In this document: positions 57,104 through 64,000 of the stretch, one piece after another | Position numbering within the stretch: the first letter of the stretch is position 1 | Layout of the letters: each line of letters starts with the position of its first letter | From: Novosphingobium sp. KCTC 2891 | Lineage (GTDB): Bacteria > Pseudomonadota > Alphaproteobacteria > Sphingomonadales > Sphingomonadaceae | Reading direction: 5' to 3' | Length of the DNA stretch: 64,000 nucleotides | Assembly: GCF_025938155.1 (NCBI RefSeq) | Contig: NZ_JAPCZG010000001.1 | Location: 714,111-778,110 of the forward strand | Position numbers and translations under genes: made by a program | The notes under the pieces: generated by a model | Databases searched by the model: none | The model's input: the letters and a program-made list of their open reading frames with translations, nothing else | What the model was told of the DNA's origin: nothing

Positions 57104-58159
57104 ATGCTCAACATCGACATCGCATCGCTTGATCGCCGCCATGCCGTCCTCGTCACCGGCGGTGCGGGCTACATCGGCAGCCACGCCGTGCTGGCGCTGG
57201 CGGACGCGGGTTGGCCTGTCGTGGTGCTGGACAATCTGGTCACAGGCTTCCGCTCGGCGGTCGATAGCCGGGCCTGCTTCGTGGAGGGCGACGTCCGGGA
57301 CGCCGCGCTCGTACGGTCGCTGCTGCTCTACTACGAAGTCGGCGCAATCATGCACTTCGCCGGTTCGGTGGTGGTCCCCGAATCGGTTTCCGATCCGCTC
57401 AAGTATTATGACAACAACGTGGCTGCGAGTTGCTCGTTGCTTCAGAGCGCGATTTCGTGCGGCGTGCCGCACTTCGTGTTCTCCTCGACCGCAGCCACCT
57501 ATGGCAGCCCCGAGGACGAGCGCGTTTCGGAAAGCACGCCGACCATTCCCATCAATCCCTATGGCCGGTCGAAGCTGATGGTCGAGGCGATGCTGGCGGA
57601 TGTGGCGGCGGCCCATCCGATCAATTATTGCGCACTGCGATACTTCAATGTCGCGGGGGCGGATCCCGATGGCCGAGCGGGCCAGTCCACGCTGGGCGCC
57701 ACGCACCTCATCAAGGTTGCGGTCGAGGCCGCGCTGGGGCGGCGCGAAGGTGTAGAGGTGTTCGGCACCGACTTCGATACGCATGATGGCACCGGCGTGC
57801 GCGATTATATCCACGTCAGCGATCTCGCCGATGCCCACATTCATGCGCTGGAACTGCTGATGATGGACCCGTCGGCCAGCCACACGATGAATTGCGGCTA
57901 TGGATCGGGCTTCTCCGTGCTCGATGTGCTCGACGCAGTGGAGCGCGCTGCCAATTGCCGGATCCGCCGCACCATGCGGCCGCGGCGGGCGGGCGATCCT
58001 GGCGCGCTGATCGCGGACAACCGGCTGATCCTCTCACGCACCGGGTGGAGGCCGCAGCACGCCAATCTTGACGCGATCGTTCGCGACGCACTGGCTTGGG
58101 AAAGCCACCTGGAATGGCTGCGTTCGTCGCAAAGCCGGGTGCGGGAAGTGGCGTTGTAA
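57104..58159 (+). CDS. galE: UDP-hexose/hexosamine 4-epimerase (GalE/PelX-like)
   Basis: The 351-residue product has TGGAGYIGSHAVLALADAGW (NAD binding), the SSTAATYGSP segment, the catalytic Y-x3-K in PYGRSKLMVEAML, and RYFNVAGADPDG. The residue aligning with the gate tyrosine of E. coli GalE (Tyr299) is Leu in GDPGALIADNR, a smaller side chain that may admit N-acetyl sugars; this alignment is mine and untested. The position next to a pel operon parallels PelX, which makes UDP-GalNAc for Pel. Confidence 0.88.
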   Translation: MLNIDIASLDRRHAVLVTGGAGYIGSHAVLALADAGWPVVVLDNLVTGFRSAVDSRACFVEGDVRDAALVRSLLLYYEVGAIMHFAGSVVVPESVSDPLKYYDNNVAASCSLLQSAISCGVPHFVFSSTAATYGSPEDERVSESTPTIPINPYGRSKLMVEAMLADVAAAHPINYCALRYFNVAGADPDGRAGQSTLGATHLIKVAVEAALGRREGVEVFGTDFDTHDGTGVRDYIHVSDLADAHIHALELLMMDPSASHTMNCGYGSGFSVLDVLDAVERAANCRIRRTMRPRRAGDPGALIADNRLILSRTGWRPQHANLDAIVRDALAWESHLEWLRSSQSRVREVAL

Positions 58160-58215
58160 GGGCGCGCCGAAGCGAGATTTCGCCGGCTTGGGGGGGATAA
58201 TGACTGCCGTTCTGG

Positions 58216-58851
58216 TCAGTCTTCCTGACGTTCCTTCGGGGCGGTGATCCCCGCGCCCAGGATGCCGGCGGCGATGTCGGCGATGCGCTCGGGGTCTTCC
58301 TCCTGCCAGACGGCGTAGCGCATCCCGAGGAACACGTTCATCCCCATGATCGCCCATGCGTGCGCCTCTTCCAGGTCGCTGCGCAGTTCACCGCGCTGTG
58401 CGCCCGCGCGCAGACGTTCGAGAATGCGCTGCGCGGTGGACTGGTAGTGATCACGGAAGCTGGACGGATCGACGAATTCGGCCTCGTCGATGATGCGGTA
58501 GATCTCCTTGCGCTCCGATGCGAAGCGCAGGAAACCGGCCAGCGCGACGCGTTCCTGTTCCAGCGCGGGCAAGTGCTCGTCCTGCCGCTTGCGGGCCGCT
58601 TCGCGCACGCGGGCGCTGAGATCGCTCACCAGTGCGCGGAAAATCGCCTCCTTGGAATCGAAGTAAGTGTAGAAGCTGCCCAGCGCCGTGCCCGCGCGCA
58701 TCGTGATCCCGTTGATCGATGCATCGTGGAAGCCCTTTTCCCCGAACTCCACCTCGGCCGCGTTGAGCAGCTTGCGCAAGGTCTTGCGGCCGCGTTCGGT
58801 CCGGGGAACCTTGTCCGATGGGGAAGGGGGCAGCGCTTCGTCTGTGTTCAT
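58216..58851 (-). CDS. TetR family transcriptional regulator
   Basis: The 211-residue product has the TetR HTH: RKTLRKLLNAAEVEFGEKGF, then ASINGITMRAGTALGSFYTYFDSKEAIFRAL with the TxF-x-SK pattern, and a helical effector domain. The start at MNTDEALPPSPS was chosen because it has no extension of non-family sequence. Divergent from the TonB receptor operon with 108 bp between starts, so it likely represses it. Confidence 0.9.
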   Translation of the reverse strand: MNTDEALPPSPSDKVPRTERGRKTLRKLLNAAEVEFGEKGFHDASINGITMRAGTALGSFYTYFDSKEAIFRALVSDLSARVREAARKRQDEHLPALEQERVALAGFLRFASERKEIYRIIDEAEFVDPSSFRDHYQSTAQRILERLRAGAQRGELRSDLEEAHAWAIMGMNVFLGMRYAVWQEEDPERIADIAAGILGAGITAPKERQED

Positions 58852-58896
58852 CGCGCAACAGCTAACCCTAGAATCCCGCCGTGGCAAACATCCAAT

Positions 58897-58914
58897 GTTG
58901 AAACATGGTTCAAC
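58897..58914. promoter_or_regulatory. Candidate TetR operator (18-bp near-palindrome)
   Basis: GTTGAA-ACATGG-TTCAAC, palindromic apart from one central A/G pair, in the 108-bp divergent gap between the TetR gene and the TonB receptor gene. Size and position fit a TetR dimer site. Confidence 0.55.
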
Positions 58915-58959
58915 TATCAATATTCCTCGGTGAAAGAAGATTCATCCGGGAGAGTATAG

Positions 58960-61326
58960 ATGCAGAAGGCTCGCCTGCGCGCGATTGGTTCGTCTCCGTT
59001 CGTCCTTGCCACGTTGATTGCTGGCGGCCTTGGTGTTTCTGCGCCCGCGCTGGCGCAGGAAACTGCCGTGAATGAGGCTGCAGGCGCGGACGAGGGCGGT
59101 ATCATCGTCACTGCCCGCCGGCGCGAGGAGCGGCTGGTCGACGTGCCGATCGCGGTGACCACCCTTTCGGGCGATGCGCTGCAGAAGGCCGGCGCGCTCG
59201 ACATCACGGACGTGGCCCAAAGTGCACCTAACGTGACACTTGAGGTCTCGCGCGGCACCAACTCCACGCTTTCCGCCTTTATCCGCGGCATCGGCCAGCA
59301 GGATCCCGTGTCTGGCTTCGAGCAGGGCGTCGGCATCTATCTTGACGACGTCTACCTCAATCGTCCGCAGGCGGCGGTGCTCGACATCTATGACGTGGAG
59401 CGCATCGAAGTGCTGCGCGGGCCGCAGGGCACGCTTTACGGTCGCAACACCATCGGCGGTGCGGTGAAGTATGTGACCAGGCAGTTGCCGCAGGAATTCT
59501 CGCTCAAGCTGCGCGGCACCTATGGCAGCTACGATCAGGCTGACGGCGTGCTCACCGTGTCTGCGCCGGTGTCCGACCTGATCCGCGTGGGCGGCTCGGT
59601 CGCGCGGCTTTCGCGCGGGGGCTTCGGCAAGAACCTCACCACCGGCCTCGACAACTACAACAAGGACATCTGGGCCGGGCGCGGCACGGTCGAGTTCGGC
59701 GGCTATGGCCAGCCCGTTCTGGTCCGCATCTCGGGCGATTATACCCGCGACAAGAGCAATCCGCGCGGCGGCCACCGCCTGATCCCGGGGCAGAAGTCTG
59801 GCACTCCGCTGCTGAGCGACGTTTTCGACACTCAGGGCGGCCTGAACGACCCCAAGCAGGACGTGAAGGCCTATGGCCTGTCCATGAACGTCACTGCCGA
59901 GCTGACCGACAAGCTGACGCTGCGTTCGATCAGCGCATGGCGCAAGGATGACAGCGCCTCGCCGATCGACTTCGACGCGCTGCCCGCCGTCGATGTCGAC
60001 GTGCCCGCCTATTACCGGAACGAGCAGGCCAGCCAGGAAGTCCAGCTGCTGTACGACAATGGCCCGCTCAACGTGATCGTCGGCGCCTATTATCTCACCG
60101 CCAAGGCCGACACGCAGTTCGATGTGCGCCTGTTCACTTCGTTCCCCGGCCTGACCGCCTTTACCGAGGCAAACGTCGATACCGATACGTGGGCGGTGTT
60201 CGGCGAACTGAACTATGACCTGACCAGCCAGCTCAGCCTGACGCTGGGCGGCCGCTACACCTGGGACGAGCGCAAGGCGAAGATCCTGCGCCAGAACTAT
60301 CTCGGCGGCGGGTCGCCCGTGTTCGGCGGCCTTGGCGTGCCGTTCGGCGCGGCGGGCACCGACTTTACCGGCGGGGCCACGTTCAAGAAGTTCACCCCGC
60401 GCGTCTCGCTCAGCTTCCAGCCGACGCGGGACCACAATTTCTATGCTAGCTTCAGCCAGGGCTTCAAGGGCGGCGGCTTCGATCCGCGCGGCGTGGGCAC
60501 CAATGCGCCCGACTATGATGGCAATGGCACCCGCAGCGACGCCGAGATCGCCCGCTACCTCAGCTTCCGTCCGGAATCGGTCGACAGCTACGAGATCGGC
60601 TACAAGGGCAATCTGATGAACGGGGCGCTCTATGTCGCGCTCGCGGCGTTCCGCATGGACTACAAGGACGTGCAGATCCCCGGGTCGGCGGGTTGCACGG
60701 TCGGCGGGTTACCCAGCTTCTGCGGCATCATCACCAATGCGGGCAAGGCGCGCCTGCAGGGCGTGGAGTTCGAGACCAATGCCCGGCTTGGCCGCGACCT
60801 GATCGGCGCGGGCGATGCGCTGCGGCTGATCGGTTCGGTGGGCTATATCGATCCCAAGTTCCGCGAATACATCACCCAGATTGCAGGTGTTGGTCCGGTG
60901 GACGTGGCCGAATACCGCAAGGTGCAGAACACGCCGAAGTTCACCGGCAGCGCCACGCTGAACTACACGACCCCGGTGGGCGAGGGCGATCTCTCGCTCG
61001 GCACCACCTATTCCTATCGCAGCAAGACCTACCAGTTCGAGGTGCCCAACCCCTACATCGACCAGAAGGGCTACGGACTGCTCGACGCGAGCGTGGTCTA
61101 TACGGCGCCCGGCAACCGCTGGAGCATCGGCGTGCACGGCAAGAACCTGCTCGACAAGGAATACAAGACCTCGGGCTACACCTTCGTCGCGGCCGATCCC
61201 AAGACCGGCGTGATCGCCACCAATCCCGATGGCACGCTCAAGCCGTCGCTGGGCAAGGAAGGTACGCTGACGGCGTTCTACGGCAATCCGCGCCAGGTGT
61301 TCGTGACTGCCACCCTGCAGTTCTGA
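58960..61326 (+). CDS. TonB-dependent receptor
   Basis: The 788-residue product has a signal peptide (SPFVLATLIAGGLGVSAPAL), a TonB-box-like IIVTARRREERLVDVP, a plug domain (VERIEVLRGPQGTLYGRNTI) and a C-terminal beta-barrel (residues about 180-788) ending in aromatic FVTATLQF. It imports a substrate across the outer membrane using TonB energy; the ligand is unknown but the hydrolase and MFS genes downstream suggest a hydrolysable ester-type compound. GGGAGAG precedes the ATG. Confidence 0.94.
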   Translation: MQKARLRAIGSSPFVLATLIAGGLGVSAPALAQETAVNEAAGADEGGIIVTARRREERLVDVPIAVTTLSGDALQKAGALDITDVAQSAPNVTLEVSRGTNSTLSAFIRGIGQQDPVSGFEQGVGIYLDDVYLNRPQAAVLDIYDVERIEVLRGPQGTLYGRNTIGGAVKYVTRQLPQEFSLKLRGTYGSYDQADGVLTVSAPVSDLIRVGGSVARLSRGGFGKNLTTGLDNYNKDIWAGRGTVEFGGYGQPVLVRISGDYTRDKSNPRGGHRLIPGQKSGTPLLSDVFDTQGGLNDPKQDVKAYGLSMNVTAELTDKLTLRSISAWRKDDSASPIDFDALPAVDVDVPAYYRNEQASQEVQLLYDNGPLNVIVGAYYLTAKADTQFDVRLFTSFPGLTAFTEANVDTDTWAVFGELNYDLTSQLSLTLGGRYTWDERKAKILRQNYLGGGSPVFGGLGVPFGAAGTDFTGGATFKKFTPRVSLSFQPTRDHNFYASFSQGFKGGGFDPRGVGTNAPDYDGNGTRSDAEIARYLSFRPESVDSYEIGYKGNLMNGALYVALAAFRMDYKDVQIPGSAGCTVGGLPSFCGIITNAGKARLQGVEFETNARLGRDLIGAGDALRLIGSVGYIDPKFREYITQIAGVGPVDVAEYRKVQNTPKFTGSATLNYTTPVGEGDLSLGTTYSYRSKTYQFEVPNPYIDQKGYGLLDASVVYTAPGNRWSIGVHGKNLLDKEYKTSGYTFVAADPKTGVIATNPDGTLKPSLGKEGTLTAFYGNPRQVFVTATLQF

Positions 61327-61335
61327 CGCGGTGGG

Positions 61336-61378
61336 CGGGGCTGCGCGCACCTCATCCCTCCCTCGGCGCGCAGCCCCG
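61336..61378 (+). terminator. 13-bp hairpin between the TonB receptor and hydrolase genes
   Basis: CGGGGCTGCGCGC (61336-61348) pairs exactly with GCGCGCAGCCCCG (61366-61378), with a 17-nt loop, 10 nt after the receptor stop. No T-tract. It could attenuate or stabilise the 3' end so that the receptor is expressed more than the genes behind. Confidence 0.6.
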
Positions 61379-61411
61379 ACCGAACCCATGTCCGATAGGG
61401 AGCCTGACCCA

Positions 61412-62284
61412 ATGGACTTTGCCGTCCACCACTACTCCAGCGCCTGCGGGCGGCTGGACCTCGCCGCGCGCCTCTATCCCGGCCCTGCCCAAGGCGGTGC
61501 GCAAACCCCGCTTCTGCTGATGCACGGGCTGACCCGCAACAGCGCCGATTTCGAGCCGCTCGCCGCGCATCTTGCCGGCCGCTACCGCCTGATCGTGCCC
61601 GACCAGCGCGGGCGGGGGCAGTCCGACTGGGACCCCGATCCCGCGAACTATCGTCCCGACGTTTATGTGCAGGACATGTTTGCCCTCCTCGACGGGCTGG
61701 GCATCGAACGGGCCGGTCTGATCGGGACGTCGATGGGCGGCCTCATGGCGATGGTCATGGCGGCGGCGAGGCCCGGCGCCTTTTCTCAGATTGTGCTCAA
61801 CGACGTGGGGCCGGTGCTCGAACCCGAGGGCATCGCCCGTATCCAGGGCTATGTCGGCCCCTCCGCACCGATGCCTGACTGGCCCGCAGCTGCAGGGCGC
61901 AGTGCAGCGGTGAATGGCGAGGCCTTTCCCGGTTATGGCCCGGTGGAATGGCTCGCCTTCGCCCGCCGCACCTGCCGCGAAACCGATGCCGGCATCGTGC
62001 TGGACTACGATCCGGCGATTGCCGCCAGCATCGGCGGGGATCAGCCGCAGACCATTCCGCCGGACCTGTGGCCGTTGTGGGATGCGCTGGACGAAATCCC
62101 GGTGCTCGCCGTGCGCGGCGCGATTTCGGACCTGTTCTCGCGCGCGACCGCCGATGCCATGCGCGATCGGCACGCCGGTCCGTTCGCGCTTGTGGAAGTG
62201 CCGCGCGTCGGCCACGCTCCGATGCTCGACGAACCAGAAGCGCTCGACGCGATCGAACGCCACCTCGGGAGATACCTGACCTGA
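61412..62284 (+). CDS. Alpha/beta hydrolase
   Basis: The 290-residue product has the alpha/beta-hydrolase motifs LLMHGLTRNSADF (oxyanion), DQRGRGQSDWD, nucleophile elbow GTSMGGLMAMVMA with serine, a catalytic aspartate in the ISDLFSRATA region and histidine in RVGHAPMLDEPEAL. Its substrate is unknown. The start at 61412 has GGGAG 9 nt upstream; an ATG at 61388 is the alternative. The stop overlaps the MFS start (TGATG). Confidence 0.9.
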   Translation: MDFAVHHYSSACGRLDLAARLYPGPAQGGAQTPLLLMHGLTRNSADFEPLAAHLAGRYRLIVPDQRGRGQSDWDPDPANYRPDVYVQDMFALLDGLGIERAGLIGTSMGGLMAMVMAAARPGAFSQIVLNDVGPVLEPEGIARIQGYVGPSAPMPDWPAAAGRSAAVNGEAFPGYGPVEWLAFARRTCRETDAGIVLDYDPAIAASIGGDQPQTIPPDLWPLWDALDEIPVLAVRGAISDLFSRATADAMRDRHAGPFALVEVPRVGHAPMLDEPEALDAIERHLGRYLT

Positions 62285-63564
62285 TGCCACAGGATGCCGC
62301 AAGCACGCCCGCCGGGGTGCCTCGTTCCAACGTTGTGCTGGCCATGCTGCTCGCGGTTTACGTCCTGAACTTCGTGGACCGGCAGATCCTCTCGATCCTT
62401 GCCGCGCCGATCCAGGCCGAACTCAACATCGACGATGCGCGCATGGGCCTGCTGGGCGGGATCGCCTTTGCGTTGCTGTATTCGATGCTGGGCGTGCCGC
62501 TGGCCCTTCTGGCCGACCGCGCCAGCCGCACGTGGGTAATCACCGGTGCGCTCGTGGTGTGGAGCGTGTTCACCGCGCTGTGCGGCATGGCGCAGAATTT
62601 CTGGCAACTCTTCGGGGCGCGGGTCGGCGTCGGTGTGGGCGAAGCGGGCGGCGTCGCTCCGTCCTATGCGCTTATCGGCGATTATTTCCCCAGTGAACGG
62701 CGCGCCTTCGCGCTTTCGATCTATTCGCTCGGCATTCCGCTCGGCTCGGCCATCGGTGTGTTGGCCGGAGGCTACATCGCGGCCACTATCAATTGGCGGA
62801 TCGCGTTCCTTGTCGTGGGTGCCGCGGGCGTGCTGTTGGCGCCGCTGTTCCGCCTTCTGGTCGCGGACCGGCCGCGTCCGATCGCGCGGCTGGGCGAGAC
62901 TTTGCCAAGTCAGCCGCGTCTCGGCGATGTTGCGCGCCTGCTAGCGGCGAAGCCTTCGTTCTGGCTGCTGACCTTTGGCGCCACCGCCAGTTCGATGCTG
63001 GGCTACGGTCTTGGCTTTTGGCTGCCCAGCCTGCTCCAGCGCAGCTATGGCCTCAATCTCGTGCAGACCTCGCATTTCATCGGGGTGATCCTGCTGCTGG
63101 GCGGCGTGGGGGGAATGTTGGCGGGCGGCAGCATTGCTGACCGGCTGGGACAGACCGACCGCGCTTGGTACGGCCGCGTTCCGGCCATCGCCTTCGTCGC
63201 TGCGGTGCCGCTGTTCGCAGCCGGCATCCTCAACGACAACGTCTGGCTCGCCTTCGTGCTGTTTCTGATCCCGCAGGCGTTCGCCTACGTCTGGCTGGGG
63301 CCGGTGCTGTCCTCGATCCAGCATCTGGTGGAGCCTCGCGCACGGTCGATGGCCTCCTCGCTGTTCCTGCTCATCAACAACCTGATCGGTCTGGGCGGCG
63401 GGATCTATGCGCTGGGCGCGCTGTCGACCGCGCTGACGCCGCACTATGGCGCGGACGCGCTGCGTTACTCGATGCTCTACGCGCTCGGTCTCTATGGTGT
63501 CGCAGCACTCCTGATGGTGCTGGGCGGCAACGCCTTGCGCCGCGACTGGGTGGACGAAGCCTGA
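62284..63564 (+). CDS. MFS transporter
   Basis: The 426-residue product has about twelve TM helices and the MFS signature between TM2 and TM3 (PLALLADRASRTWV). The YVLNFVDRQILSILAAPIQA opening is of the spinster/anion-cation symporter type. It probably imports the acid or alcohol released by the hydrolase in the same operon; inferred from context. Confidence 0.92.
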   Translation: MPQDAASTPAGVPRSNVVLAMLLAVYVLNFVDRQILSILAAPIQAELNIDDARMGLLGGIAFALLYSMLGVPLALLADRASRTWVITGALVVWSVFTALCGMAQNFWQLFGARVGVGVGEAGGVAPSYALIGDYFPSERRAFALSIYSLGIPLGSAIGVLAGGYIAATINWRIAFLVVGAAGVLLAPLFRLLVADRPRPIARLGETLPSQPRLGDVARLLAAKPSFWLLTFGATASSMLGYGLGFWLPSLLQRSYGLNLVQTSHFIGVILLLGGVGGMLAGGSIADRLGQTDRAWYGRVPAIAFVAAVPLFAAGILNDNVWLAFVLFLIPQAFAYVWLGPVLSSIQHLVEPRARSMASSLFLLINNLIGLGGGIYALGALSTALTPHYGADALRYSMLYALGLYGVAALLMVLGGNALRRDWVDEA

Positions 63565-63581
63565 GCGTGGACCAGGCGTGC

Positions 63582-63599
63582 GCCCGGAATGATCCGGGC
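63582..63599 (+). terminator. Hairpin after MFS gene
   Basis: GCCCGGA-ATGA-TCCGGGC, 7-bp perfect stem with a 4-nt loop, 17 nt after the stop. No T-tract. Confidence 0.5.
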
Positions 63600-63903
63600 C
63601 TGCCGCCGGCTGTGGGACATCGTTGTCGGGCATCGGGCCGGGTTAGGAAGGCCTGATCTAATGATCTTCACCCCCGTTGCGGCGAACTTCACGAGCAATG
63701 GACATGGCCGATGACGGCAGGTTCATGACCCAGCCAGGGCAGGGGCCTCGCAAGGAGATTATGAAGCCCTGATGGGTGCTCATGATGGGCCGGCGAATCG
63801 GGTTTTGCGGTGATTCGGGGGTGTTTGCGGGGTGGGGATGTGGTGTAACACGTTGTTATTACGCCATTTCTCACGAAGACCGCAACAAAAGTGCAAAATG
63901 GGT

Positions 63904-63932
63904 TTGACGGTTTGGCGAGTGGTCCATATATG
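63904..63932 (+). promoter_or_regulatory. Candidate sigma-70 promoter facing out of the window
   Basis: TTGACG (63904-63909), a 17-bp spacer and TATATG (63927-63932). Spacing is ideal for the housekeeping sigma factor. The gene it would drive lies beyond 64000. Confidence 0.5.
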
Positions 63933-64000
63933 CGGCGACACCGGACGGGACGCTGCGAAACGCGACGTTCTACTGGTCGCCACATAGAGACGGACGCCGA

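Larger units (their letters stand above)
63565..64000. other. Intergenic region at the right edge
   Basis: 436 bp with no supported gene; short open frames lack ribosome-binding sites and family features. A hairpin (63582-63599) follows the MFS gene, and a promoter-like sequence (63904-63932) points right. Confidence 0.6.

Noticed and set aside
63689..63985. 98-codon minus-strand frame at the right edge
   Set aside because: No ribosome-binding site or family match, and it overlaps the outward promoter-like sequence.

Overview
The window is chromosomal DNA of a GC-rich alphaproteobacterium, most likely a sphingomonad (Novosphingobium/Sphingomonas type). The basis is aroQ-accB-accC with a three-TM holin-like protein nearby, a TonB-dependent receptor with a DNA segment for substrate hydrolysis and MFS import, a Baeyer-Villiger monooxygenase paired with an SDR, and a GH106-type hydrolase. 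No rRNA, tRNA, CRISPR array, insertion sequence or prophage was recognised.

Layout. 1-2.0 kb: MoxR ATPase, GFA protein and a VWA (CoxE-like) protein that runs off the left edge. 2.1-14 kb: housekeeping genes (acyltransferase, parE, PBP-activator-like lipoprotein, rsmI-yraN, gshB, dedA, aroQ-accB-accC, a small lipoprotein and a holin-like protein). 14-30 kb: metabolism and transport (alpha-hydroxy-acid oxidase, large GH106-like hydrolase, SDR plus Baeyer-Villiger monooxygenase, flippase-like protein plus Mg2+ P-type ATPase, acyl-CoA ligase with a divergent TetR regulator, Dabb-PASTA and ABM proteins). 30-38 kb: a minus-strand heavy-metal RND efflux operon whose distal end carries a small secreted protein, a GT2 glycosyltransferase and a ChbG-type deacetylase. 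38.5-40.5 kb: HU, a VOC protein and an atypical LuxR-type regulator.

40.8-58.2 kb is the most interesting region: a Pel-type exopolysaccharide locus with an unusual layout. Eight minus-strand genes follow one another with 1-4 nt overlaps or a 15 nt gap: a 1418-residue secreted RTX protein carrying the PelA-like deacetylase, PelG, a stand-alone PelA-like glycoside hydrolase, PelB split into a TPR gene and a beta-barrel gene, PelD lacking its GGDEF domain, a PelE-like protein and PelF. A galE/PelX-type epimerase is divergent from the operon and could supply UDP-GalNAc. A GH114-RTX fusion converges on pelF. A 70-residue internally deleted copy of that fusion lies in opposite orientation 600 bp away, and the two share a perfect 40-bp inverted repeat in the same codon phase. 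No PelC and no type I secretion genes were seen. My inference is that two enzymes that canonical Pel systems keep together in periplasmic PelA are here exported on RTX tails, so that polymer is trimmed or deacetylated outside the cell.

58.2-63.6 kb: a TetR regulator divergent from a TonB receptor, alpha/beta hydrolase and MFS transporter, with an 18-bp near-palindrome in the intergenic region. The last 430 bp hold no convincing gene but end with a good promoter-like sequence pointing out of the window.
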